Of a stretch of DNA of 48,345 bases, positions 37,915 to 48,345 are shown piece after piece. The stretch's first letter is position 1. Every line of letters starts with the position of its first letter. The stretch covers positions 1 through 48,345 of the forward strand of contig JASAMV010006046.1 in NCBI GenBank assembly GCA_030248065.1, read 5' to 3'. Below the pieces are notes generated by a model. That model searched no databases. It had not been told where the DNA came from and was given only the letters and a program-made list of their open reading frames with translations. This DNA comes from Rhynchonema sp. JSB1_4. Lineage: Eukaryota; Nematoda; Chromadorea; Monhysterida; Xyalidae. The position numbers and the translations under genes are program-made.

Positions 37915-38569
37915 GTATATTGTTTGTTTGGATCTAAGTTTCATGAGAAATATATAACGTGATTGGAGTAAACGAAAGTTGGTTTGTCATATGAACGTAC
38001 GACGAGCTTGTATGTTACGCGTGTGTAGTGTTTTGTGTATGTTTTAAAAGTTGTTTTGACGGTGAAGAACTGAGATTCCTTTTTGTATATTTTACATTGT
38101 TTTTTCCTGTTTTAGTTCCAGTTATTTTGTTGTGTTGTTGTTTTGGACTTTGTTATTATAAATTGGACTGTTTTAGGGTTTTTTATAGTAGTTTATTGAT
38201 TTTTGAACAATTATATGAGAAAATGTTGAAATGGGAAAGTCAGAAAATTGGACAACTGGTATAAAAAATTAATATGATGAGAAATTTTGTGGCATTGAAT
38301 GCGTCAATGATTTGCTTTTTTTGTATTTTAGGCAAGCTACACAAAGTGTAGTTATCATTTTGTATTTGTCTATGAAGGAATTGATGTTGTGTCGAAAATA
38401 GCTTGAAGGACAAAAGAATTTTTGTACTAATTCGTAAAAAGGGTCTGATTTGTTTGAATTTGAGATCGTTGGGAGCGGAATGCGAAATCGCGAAACAGAC
38501 TCATGGAAGCATAGAAAGTGAGATGGGCTATTTTTCATCACAAATTGAAGAAAGAATTGTAGAATTGTG
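37915..38569. other. C-poor spacer after the helicase
   Basis: No exon, RNA gene or repeat was recognised. The G/T-rich, C-poor plus-strand composition continues without a break from the helicase introns into the next gene. Short open frames are the result of few stop codons in skewed sequence and show no coding pattern. Confidence 0.5.
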
Positions 38570-41500
38570 ATGTCTGGAAATTTAAAGGTTAGTCGAATTA
38601 AGGAAATGATTTTCGTGATGTATGTTTTTGGGTTGTGTTATTGAAGGAAGTTTTATAATCTGGTATTTATGAGTTGATAAATGATATGATAATTTGATTG
38701 CAGTTAAGCCATGATACGTTCTCGAGTGAAGATGAGTTTGTGCAGTGTGTTGACAGCGGAAACGATATGTCGAAAGACAATGAGATAGATAATGATGAAT
38801 GGGAGGTCAGTTTGAAAAAGCAATTTATAAAGGTGGAAGGTTAGGCTGCAAATGAAATGTAGGTCATATTTTTGAAGTATGGACTAAACGTGTTAAGAAA
38901 TTTTGAACGTAATATATTTCGGAAAAGAACGTTTAATATTGTAGGTTTGGTAATGATAAAGTTGAAATCATGTTGAATGTAATTTTAATTTAGGGGACTT
39001 GTGGTGGACAGCGTGGGTTTTGCACGGATGACGATTCGATTGGTGATTGTGGAAGTCCATCGAAATGGTTGCGTAGGCGAGCGACTGCTGAAAAATTGGC
39101 TTCGCAAGCTTCGTCTTCGTTGTCGGAATTCAACCGAGGTCGAAAAGATCGGTCGGAATTGTCAGGTAAAAGTATATCTGAAAATAATTGTGGAATATGA
39201 CGAATTTTTGGTTAAGTAAGTATGTAGTTATATGAAATTAGAAAGTTGTATTAGAATGAGTTTACAATGCAGTTTTTATGGTGTGGATAAGTTTGTCGAA
39301 GGCGTCGTGATCAGTATATATTTCTTGTTTTTTGTGACATTTTTCTTTTACATAACGGTGAATTCTTTTATAGAATCAGATGTTGAAATTGACGTGGAGA
39401 CAGTGGAGGAAGAGAAGGAGATGGAGAGGCGGATTGTAAAAGGTGAGCATAAAATGTATTGAATGTTGCTGAATTGAGGTTTAATTCGAAATAGAATGGA
39501 TGAATGTTATGCTTATATAAGAAAGTACGGGATTTGCATGTAAAAATGCAGATTAAAGAATTATAGTTATGAACTTAGATGATTGTAAGCAGATGGAAAT
39601 TTTTTGCTGATTTTTTTGGCTTGCGATGTGATTGATTGGGATTGATAATGATTGTTTCATGTATTTTACGATATTTAAGGTTGTTGTTTTTCAGGACGCG
39701 AGAGAACCGACACGAGTTCTCATTGTTTGACACCGTTGGAAGAACTTGCGAGAATGGAAGAGCCGTGTTCAGCATCGGTTTTAAAGAGGAAGGTATCTGA
39801 TTGTCCCGAAACATCTGCTGCGGATGACATTGTGACAAATTACAAGAATCTTCGCAGAGACGCGATTGAACGTGTGAGTTTTATAAGTAATTTGAACGCG
39901 TGAAAGATTAATAGTTATAGTTGGTTTAAAGTGTGATAGGGTTTAGAATCTAATGAGGGAAGTAGTATATTTGATTTTGGAACATGTGTAATAATAATAA
40001 TTTTGATTTGTTTACTGTAAGTATTTGACATTTTTTGTTTTTTGCAGGCTCACTGGGAAATTAGTGCAATAAATTATTCGGAAGTGTCAAAGGATGAGCG
40101 GAATCGAGTATGCTCAAATCTGCTTCAGATTGGACCATTTGTTGAGCGGTGAGTTTTGAGTTTGAATTGTGATAATTTTTATTTGAGTTTAAATGACGTT
40201 TTATTTTTATTCGAATGAAGATTGTGGTACCGAAGCAGTGTGAAAGAGGGCATGATTTTGTGATCATGATTATGCTTGTGTAAGTAGAATCGTTGAGGTT
40301 GTATTGTAACGTATAGATTAGAGTAAAAAGTAGTTGTTTAGGAACATGTATTTTTCTTTTGTGTATTTTTTGTAGTGAGGTTTTTAATGACGAATTATTA
40401 ATCTAAAATAGTTAATGGGATTTTTTATCATATCAGAATCAATCTGTACGTCGATTACAAAGAAGATGACGAGGCCTTATGTGACAAGCGGGATCCGGAT
40501 TGTTTGATTTTTCATCGAGACATTGATGTAGCGGCGTCGACAATTGCGTGTATAATGGCTGGCTTGAACAACTATCCGATTTTCAACTGTTGTCCGATGA
40601 AATTTGTATCGGCGCAATACCGTGTGTCGACGGCATACTATGATCTTAGGTTAGATTTTTAAATTTATTTTTTTGGGGAAAATGATGACAGATGTAAATG
40701 AATTAAATGTTCGCAGTGAAATAAAATGTAGAGTAAATTTTAATGAAATTTTCTGAGAACAAAATCGAGGCTTGTTGTTTAGTTCATATTTTAAGGAACT
40801 TTCTTTGTTATGATGAAAGTTTAAAAAAATTGGTTTGTTAGTGGCAAGTGACTTGGTGGTCCATTGAAATCATCTGTTTTTGCATATAAAAATTGATAGT
40901 CTTCAGACAAGATCAGTCAATGGCGTATATGGCAACGAAAATGGATGGACTGTCGTGGTTGAATGTGCGACATTACGACTTTTTCATGACGTTTGATCAG
41001 GATTGTCGTGTGCGAATTCAACCGACGCGATGTCTGACTGTTCAGGTTGTTGTGTATAGGTGGAAAATGCAGTGGTGTTGATATAATTTTGTTTTCAAGA
41101 GTTGATGTTTTAAATATATTATGAGGTTTGCGACGTTTAGTGATAATTTCAATTTTTCTGTGGGAGTTTGGTAATAATTCTTTTGATAAAGTAAAGTTTT
41201 TATGTAGGAGATGGAACGCGCGCTTCGAACTCATGCGCGCAGAGTCGTTTTGCCGTCAGTTGGTAGCGATGAGGCTGGCGTGATTTTGAATCAACTTGCA
41301 AGCTTAGATGTGCAGTCTGCGGTTGGCTTTGGACGTGATTATCTCGGGCTCGACTATTTGGTTTGTTTATGTGGCTTTTTTTAGAATTTGGTGTATATCA
41401 GATTAATCATTATAACTAGATGATTTCGAATGTAGTGGAAAAATACTAAAATTCGTTCTTCATAATGTTTTTTTTTATATAATTGGCAGTCTGGCTCTTG

Positions 41501-43562
41501 TGAAAAGATTTTCGATGATGTACTGTTCTGAGTTTATAGATCTAAAGATGAGAATAAAATTTATACAGGTGAGTACGCGTATATGTACAATGTCCGAGTG
41601 TGCAGACTATTTGCGAATAATTACGCGAGTTGTCTCGATGACAAAGTTGGAATCGGAGATTTGTTCCGAGCGATGGACATCGAAAGATCTGGAATTGAGG
41701 AAGTTTGATTATTTGATAGTGCAACACCGATGGGTCGGGGATCCGAGACATATTCATCCAGCAGTTCGAGGCAGCCAGAGACGAAGTATGAAGCCGAAGT
41801 CGACTAGTGAACGGTGAGTATTAAATGTTTTTTAAAGTTATTCCTTTATATGAACTGAGTATGATAACGACTGTATTGTAGGAATAGATTGTGATGCGGT
41901 ATAATTTTTCTTAAAGTATATGGTTAATGAATATGGGCGTTTCGTTGTGTTTTTTTAATATTGGTATAGTAAATTTCCTAATTCGCTACCGTGCAGTGAG
42001 GTACGCCGCATAGTTAATGTCCAAGTCTAAAGCCGAAAATAAACTTTTGAAACATTCGGACAGCAAACACACACGCACGTTGCCAGCCGGCCAGGCAGCT
42101 GTGCGCAATGTTTCAGAAGTGCGCGTGGTTGGCGTTCGCGTTTAGACGCGGACATTAAGTATATGGCGTATTTTAGTGCACGGTAATGAATTTAGAAATT
42201 TGCTATAGTAGTTTAAAATATAGAAGTTCCATGGTTTGTAGATTGCATGAAATAGGGGGAATTGTATTAGTAGAATTCTTCAAAATTTATTCGTTGTTAT
42301 TAGAGTGTGGTATTGTGAATTAGTGTTGTTGAAAATAATTGAATTCTTCAAAATTTATTCGTTGTTATCAGAGTGGTATTGTGAATTGGTGTTGTTGAAA
42401 ATAATTGGATTAAAAATTTTTTGTTTGGTTTTTTATTTGATACTGAATAGTTCGATGTTTCTATAACATTTCTGATAACGTGAAAAAAAATGTTTTAGGA
42501 CACGATTTCCGTCCAGTCTGTATCAGCCAATTACTGTCAAACACAACTGGGTGGGATCTGCTCGAATGCGAACGGTTCAGTCGTTGTTATTGAATCGGTT
42601 TTCAACGGCGGCTGGTTGTCGAATTTCCGCAAATGATGTCGTGAATTTGAAACCGATAAATGCGAGTCGTACTTATCACTGGCAACATAAGCGTCTCGAG
42701 GTAAACAGAGTGAGAAAGAAAATTTGCAAATTATATATTATACTTGCACATAAAGGAAGAGGGTTCTATTTTGCAGAAAAGAAGCTTGAGAAATACATTT
42801 TCATTTTTTTGGAAAAATTTTTAGTGACAAGTTTTGGGAAAAGGGTTTTTTTTTCGAAAGTTTTCATAGTATCTGTATAATTTTTTTTTGAAATTTCCAG
42901 AATCCGGCGAAGCAGAGACGTCTAATTCCACGCGTGTTTCGTTCGGGCGATTTGACGGATGCAAAACTGTTGGAATGTTTGAAAAGGGAACAAACAATTT
43001 TGGGTTCGTTGCTGGCGAGGGAGACAGATTCGGTTGTTGTCTGAAGTTGTGTCCAGATATGTTCTTTCTAAAATTGCAGATTGATGGTTGTAGATGTCGA
43101 TTTTTCAGGGAGAGATTCCTATTTGTATTGCAGTGAAATGGAGTGACACACGTGACATATTTATTGTAATGCCGCCGTCGTCGTTGTTCGTGTTGCGATC
43201 GGCTCTCGAAAATCCGCATCTTGCGAAAGAAGTGCGACACAATAGATACAATTCCACTGCACAGTTGGATGTGACGTTCGAGGTATGTTCAATATGTCGA
43301 ACAAAAAATAGGGAGGGGCAAACCGGTTGAAGTTTCTGAGTGCACTTCGTGTTTTGGAGAAAATGTTTGATAGGAAAAGATGATATTATTTATTTTGAAC
43401 TTCTTTTTGGGTTGCCGGCGATTATAACTTGAACATCTCGGTGGAACTTCACACACATCGGCGTCGCGCATCGCACACCAGAGAGAGATTCGAAGCTACG
43501 ATGGACGATCGTCGTTGTTTTGTTCCGATTGCATCCGTTATGATGTCGAGGTTTGACTAGAA
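38570..43562 (+). CDS. Large unknown gene, possibly MULE-type transposase, truncated at the palindrome
   Basis: Fourteen candidate exons: 38570-38587, 38704-38805, 38994-39165, 39374-39442, 39695-39873, 40048-40148, 40437-40649, 40907-41045, 41208-41360, 41490-41813, 42499-42700, 42901-43038, 43109-43282 and an open stretch within 43399-43562. All but the last join in phase, except that an extra base at 41,522 (absent from the mirror copy) breaks exon ten. The N-terminal ~170 residues are acidic and Ser-rich; the middle (res. ~180-470) is globular with scattered Cys and His and no family I recognise. Late exons give ITVKHNWVG, DIFIVMPPSSLFVLRSAL, then QLDVTFE and YNLNISVEL...RRCFVPIASVMM, reminiscent of the start of a MULE catalytic domain (first Asp only). 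No AG acceptor precedes the last exon. The second Asp and Glu are missing because the palindrome turns here. Transposase is a tentative reading. Confidence 0.5.
38881..43395. repeat. Palindrome 2, left arm
   Basis: Reverse complement of about 43,802-48,345. The loop is only about 400 bp (43,396-43,801). Arms match over long stretches with clustered differences, for example around 39,436-39,441, 41,522 and 41,730-41,770. The mirror is cut by the window end, so the true arm length is unknown. Confidence 0.9.
41967..42205. mobile_element. Tc1/mariner-like MITE, 239 bp, in an intron
   Basis: Ends TAGTAAATTTCCTAATTCGC and the reverse complement of TAGCAAATTTCTAAATTCAT are flanked by TA (41,965-41,966 and 42,206-42,207). 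Inside are a second inverted stretch beginning CCGTGCAGTGAGGTACGCC and a central hairpin. It lies in the intron between exons ten and eleven of the large gene. It has no coding capacity. Confidence 0.75.
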
Positions 43563-43909
43563 ATTACTCAGTGGAACGTTTTTCCTAGACAAAATTTTTT
43601 TTAATCTTTGTTAGTTCATGTAGACTTGTGGCCGGGGAAAAAGCGTTTTTTTCAAAAAAAGAATTGAAAATTTTTGAGCGTTGAAAAAATGCGTTTTTAT
43701 TTTTTTTTTTGGAATTTTTTCGAGTTGGAAGTTTTGGAAAGAAAATGTTTTTTAGAGTATTTGTGATATATTTTTAAAAATTGTAAAAACATGGCGTCAA
43801 AATGAATAATATTGGTCTTTTCCTATCGACATTTTTCTCCAAAACACGAAGTGCACTCAGAAACTTCAACCGGTTTGCCCCTCCCTATTTTTTGTTCGAC
43901 ATATTGAAC

Positions 43910-46900
43910 CCTCGAACGTCACATCCAACTGTGCAGTGGAATTGTATCTATTGTGTCGCACTTCTTTCGCAAGATGCGGATTTTCGAGAGCCGATCGGAA
44001 CACTTAGAACAACCACGTCCGCGGCATTACAATAAATATGTCACGTGTGTCACTCCATTTCACTGCAATACAAATAGGAATCTTCTCCCTGAAAAATCGA
44101 CATCTACAACCATCAATCTGCAATTTTAGAAAGAACATATCTGGACACAACTTCAGACAACAACCGAATCTGTACTCCCTCGCCAGCAACGAACCCAAAA
44201 TTGTTTGTTCCCTTTTCCAAACATTCCAACAGTTTTGCATCCGTCAAATCGCCCGAACAAAACACGCGTGGAATTAGACGTCTCTGCTTCGCCGGATTAC
44301 TGGAAATTTCACAAAAAATTATACAGATACTATGAAAACTTTCGAAAAAAAAACCCTTTTCCCAAAACTTGTCACTAAAAATTTTTCCAAAAAAATGAAA
44401 ATGTATTTCTCAGCTTCTTTTCTGCAAAAAAATCGAACCCTCTTCCTTTATGTGCAAATATAATATATAATTTGCAAATTTTCTTTCTCACTCTGTTTAC
44501 CTCGAGACGCTTATGTTGCCAGTGATAAGTACGACTCGCATTTATCGGTTTCAAATTCACGACATCATTTGCGGAAATTCGACAACCAGCCGCCGTTGAA
44601 AACCGATTCAATAACAACGACTGAACCGTTCGCATTCAGAGCATTCCCACCCAGTTGTGTTTGACAGTAATTGGCTAATACAGACTGGACGGAAATCGTG
44701 TCCTAAAACATTTTTTTTCACGTTATCAGAAATGTTATAAAGAAACATCGAACTATTCAATATAGACAAATAAAAAACCAAACAAAAAATTTTTAATCCA
44801 ATTATTTTCAACAACACCAATTCACAATACCACTCTGATAACAACGAATCAATTTTGAAGAATTCAATTATTTTCAACAACACTAATTCACAATACCACA
44901 CTCTAATAACAACGAATAAATTTTGAAGAATTCTACTAATACAATTCCCCCTATTTCATGCAATCTACAAACCATGGAACTTCTATATTTAAAAGTACTA
45001 TAGCAGATTTGTTTAAATTCATTACCGTGCACTAAAATACGCCATATACTTAATGTCCGCGTCTAAACGCGAACGCCAACCACGCGCACTTCTGAAACAT
45101 TGCGCACAGCTGCCTGGCCGGCTGGCAACGTGCGTGTGTGTTTGCTGTCCGAATGTTTCGAAAGTTTTTCTTCGGCTTTAGACTTGGACATTAACTATGC
45201 GGCGTATTTCACTGCACGGTAGCGAATTAGGAAATTTACTATACCGATATTAAAAAAACACAACGAAACGCCCATATTCATTAACCATATACTTTAAGAA
45301 AAATTATACCGCATCACAATCTATTACCTACAATACAGTCGTTATCATACTCAGTTCATATAAAGGAATAACTTTAAAAAACATTTAATACTCACCGTTC
45401 ACTAGTCGACTTCGGCTTCATACTTCGTCTCTGGCTGCCTACAAACTGCTGCACCAATATGTCTCGGATCCCCGACCCATCGCAGATCCTTGCACTATCA
45501 AATAATCAAACTTCCTCAATTCCAGATCTTTCGATGTCCATCGCTCGGAACAAATCTCCGATTCCAACTTTGTCATCGAGACAACTCGCGTAATTATTCG
45601 CAAATAGTCTGCACACTCGGACATTGTACATATACGCGTACTCACCTGTATAAATTTTATTCTCATCTTTAGATCTATAAACTCAGAACAGACATCATCG
45701 AAAATCTTTTCACAAGAGCCAGACTGCCAATTATATAAAAAAAAACATTATGAAGAAAAACGAATTTTCAGTATTTTTCCACTACATTCGAAATCATCTA
45801 GTTATAATGATTAATCTGATATACACCAAATTCTAAAAAAAGCCACATAAACAAACCAAATAGTCGAGCCCGAGATAATCACGTCCAAAGCCAACCGCAG
45901 ACTGCACATCTAAGCTTGCAAGTTGATTCAAATCACGCCAGCCTCATCGCTACCAACTGACGGCAAAACGACTCTGCGCGCATGAGTTCGAAGCGCGCGT
46001 TCCATCTCCTACATAAAAACTTTACTTTATCAAAAGAATTATTACCAAACTCCCACAGAAAAATTGAAATTATCACTAAACGTCGCAAACCTCATAATAT
46101 ATTTAAAACATCAACTCTTGAAAACAAAATTATATCAACACCACTGCATTTTCCACCTATACACAACAACCTGAACAGTCAGACATCGCGTCGGTTGAAT
46201 TCGCACACGACAATCCTGATCAAACGTCATGAAAAAGTCGTAATGTCGCACATTCAACCACGACAGTCCATCCATTTTCGTTGCCATATACGCCATTGAC
46301 TGATCTTGTCTGAAGACTATCAATTTTTATATGCAAAAACAGATGATTTCAATGGACCACCAAGTCACTTGCCACTAACAAACCAATTTTTTTAAACTTT
46401 CATCATAACAAAGAAAGTTCCTTAAAATATGAACTAAACAACAAGCCTCGATTTTGTTCTCAGAAAATTTCATTAAAATTTACTCTACATTTTATTTCAC
46501 TGCGAACATTTAATTCATTTACATCTGTCATCATTTTCCCCAAAAAAATAAATTTAAAAATCTAACCTAAGATCATAGTATGCCGTCGACACACGGTATT
46601 GCGCCGATACGAATTTCATCGGACAACAGTTGAAAATCGGATAGTTGTTCAAGCCAGCCATTACACATGCGATCGTCGACGCCGCCACATCAATGTTCTC
46701 CACCAAAAATGAAGCTATCAGGATCTCGCTTGTCACATAAGGCCTCGTCATCTTCCGTGTAATCAACGTACAAATTGATCCTGATATGATAAAAAATCCC
46801 ATTAACTATTTTAGATTAATAATTCGTCATTAAAAACCTCACTACAAAAAATACACAAAAGAAAAATACATGTTCCTAAACAACTACTTTTTACTCTAAT

Positions 46901-48345
46901 CTATACGTTACAATACAACCTCAACGATTCTACTTACACAAGCATAATCATGATCACAAAATCATGCCCTCTTTCACACTGCTTCGGTACCACAATCTTC
47001 ATTCATATAAAAATAAAACGTCATTTAAACTCGAAGAAAAATTATCACAATTCAAACTCAAAACTCACCGCTCAACAAATGGTCCACCCCCGTCAAGCAG
47101 ATTTGAGCATACTCGATTCCGCTCATCCTTTGACACTTCCGAATAATTTTATTTGCACTAATTTCCCAGTGAGCCTGCAAAAAACAAAAAATGTCAAATA
47201 CTTACAGTAAACAAATCAAAATTATTATTATTACACATGTTCCGAAAATCAAATATACTACTTCCCTCATTAGATTCTAAACCCTATCACACTTTAAACC
47301 AACTATAACTATTAATCTTTCACGCGTTCAAATTATGGATAAAACTCACACGTTCAATCGCGTCTCTGCGAAGATTCTAAAAATTTGTCACAATGTCATC
47401 CGCAGCAGATGTTTCGGGACAATCAGATACCTTCCTCTTTAAAACCGATGCTGAACACGGCTCTTCCATTCTCGCAAGTTCTTCCAACGGTGTCAAACAA
47501 TGAGAACTCGTGTCGGTTCTCTCGCGTCCTGAAAAACAACAACCTTAAATATCGTAAAATACATGAAACAATCATTATCAATCCCAATCAATCACATCGC
47601 AAGCCAAAAAAATCAGCAAAAAATTTCCATCTGCTTACAATCATCTAAGTTCATAACTATAATTCTTTAATCTGCATTTTTACATGCAAATCCCGTACTT
47701 TCTCCTATAAGCATAACATTCATCCATTCTATTTCGAATTAAACCTCAATTCAGCAACATTCAATACATTTTATGCTCACCTTCTGCCATCCGCCTCTCC
47801 ATCTCCTTCTCTTCCTCCACTGTCTCCACGTCAATTTCAACATCTGATTCTATAAAAGAATTCACCGTTATGTAAAAGAAAAATGTCACAAAAAACAAGA
47901 AATATATACTGATCACGACGCCTTCGACAAACTTATCCACACCATAAAAACTGCATTGTAAACTCATTCTAATACAACTTTCTAATTTCATATAACTACA
48001 TACTTACTTAACCAAAAATTCGTCATATTCCACAATTATTTTCAGATATACTTTTACCTGACAATTCCGACCGATCTTTTCGACCTCGGTTGAATTCCGA
48101 CAACGAAGACGAAGCTTGCGAAGCCAATTTTTCAGCAGTCGCTCGCCTACGCAACCATTTCGATAGACTTCCACAATCACCAATCGAATCGTCATCCGTG
48201 CAAAACCCACGCTGTCCACCACAAGTCCCCTAAATTAAAATTACATTCAACATGATTTCAACTTTATCATTACCAAACCTACAATATTAAACGTTCTTTT
48301 CCGAAAAAATATATTACGTTCAAAATTTCTTAACACGTTTAGTCC
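43910..48345 (-). pseudogene. Mirror copy of the large unknown gene, broken
   Basis: The exons of the gene at 38,570-43,562 recur in reverse from its third exon to its thirteenth. This copy is intact where the left copy has an extra base (about 45,690), but it has its own breaks: a rearranged stretch near 45,440-45,490 that ends in a stop, a weakened exon near 46,690-46,790 and a lost donor at about 43,911. Neither copy alone is readable throughout. It is either a decayed inverted duplicate or noisy consensus of the same locus. Confidence 0.6.
45001..45241. mobile_element. Mirror copy of the 239 bp MITE
   Basis: This is the same element as 41,967-42,205 in reverse orientation, again flanked by TA (44,999-45,000 and 45,242-45,243). 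It occupies the equivalent intron of the mirrored gene copy. Its presence on both arms means the inversion, real or artefactual, postdates the insertion. Confidence 0.75.

Larger units (their letters stand above)
43802..48345. repeat. Palindrome 2, right arm (cut by window end)
   Basis: Mirror of 38,881-43,395. C replaces G as the abundant skewed base, as expected for reversed sequence. This shows that the C-poor strand follows the gene and not the contig strand. Differences from the left arm are clustered, and some remove splice donors (three bases lost after the exon ending at 43,911) or add stops. Confidence 0.9.

Overview
The window is eukaryotic nuclear DNA, most likely from an invertebrate animal. 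It has many short exons separated by GT-AG introns, a family-A GPCR-like gene, and several DNA-transposon derivatives (hAT, PIF/Harbinger and Tc1/mariner-like) with readable target-site duplications. I cannot name the species. All genes below were assembled by hand from exon frame, intron phase and family motifs.

Layout. (1) 1-10,182 is a large imperfect palindrome. Its two ~4.5 kb arms flank a 1.1 kb loop that holds a ~440 bp A-rich tract. The right arm plus loop carries a readable but truncated GPCR-like gene on the minus strand; the left arm holds a frame-broken mirror copy. A hAT MITE with a perfect 8 bp duplication lies at the right end, and its mirror lies at the left window edge. (2) 10.1-18.4 kb is a transposon graveyard without a recognisable gene: two related ~1.09 kb fold-back elements, one split by a nested 1.8 kb element, a Harbinger MITE, a field of degenerate repeats, and a small 3 x 60 bp in-frame repeat block. 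(3) From about 19.2 kb to 43.4 kb the composition changes abruptly. The plus strand becomes almost free of C outside exons (hand count 91 G against 9 C in 23,041-23,340), and the skew continues through introns and between genes. Four genes lie head to tail on the plus strand: a complete 17-exon RPA1 (replication protein A large subunit), an unknown 14-exon protein with a textbook PCNA-binding PIP box and an OB-fold-like C-terminal part, a 21-exon Fe-S superfamily-2 DNA helicase of the XPD/FANCJ/RTEL1 class, and a long unknown gene whose last exons weakly resemble a MULE-type transposase. (4) 38,881-48,345 is a second large palindrome whose centre lies inside that fourth gene, so the gene appears again, reversed and broken, up to the window end.

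Interpretation. Single-strand binding protein, PCNA-interacting protein and helicase form a DNA replication and repair set. Their shared orientation, the continuous strand skew that starts near one boundary, and a possible transposase suggest either a clustered replication or telomere locus or a giant, self-replicating mobile element. This is inference. A fold-back element of the same family as those at 11.7 and 14.4 kb sits in an intron of the second gene, so the block belongs to the same genome as the left half. Both large palindromes are centred inside genes, and their arms differ in clusters of changes, so read or assembly fold-back artefacts must be excluded before either is treated as biology.
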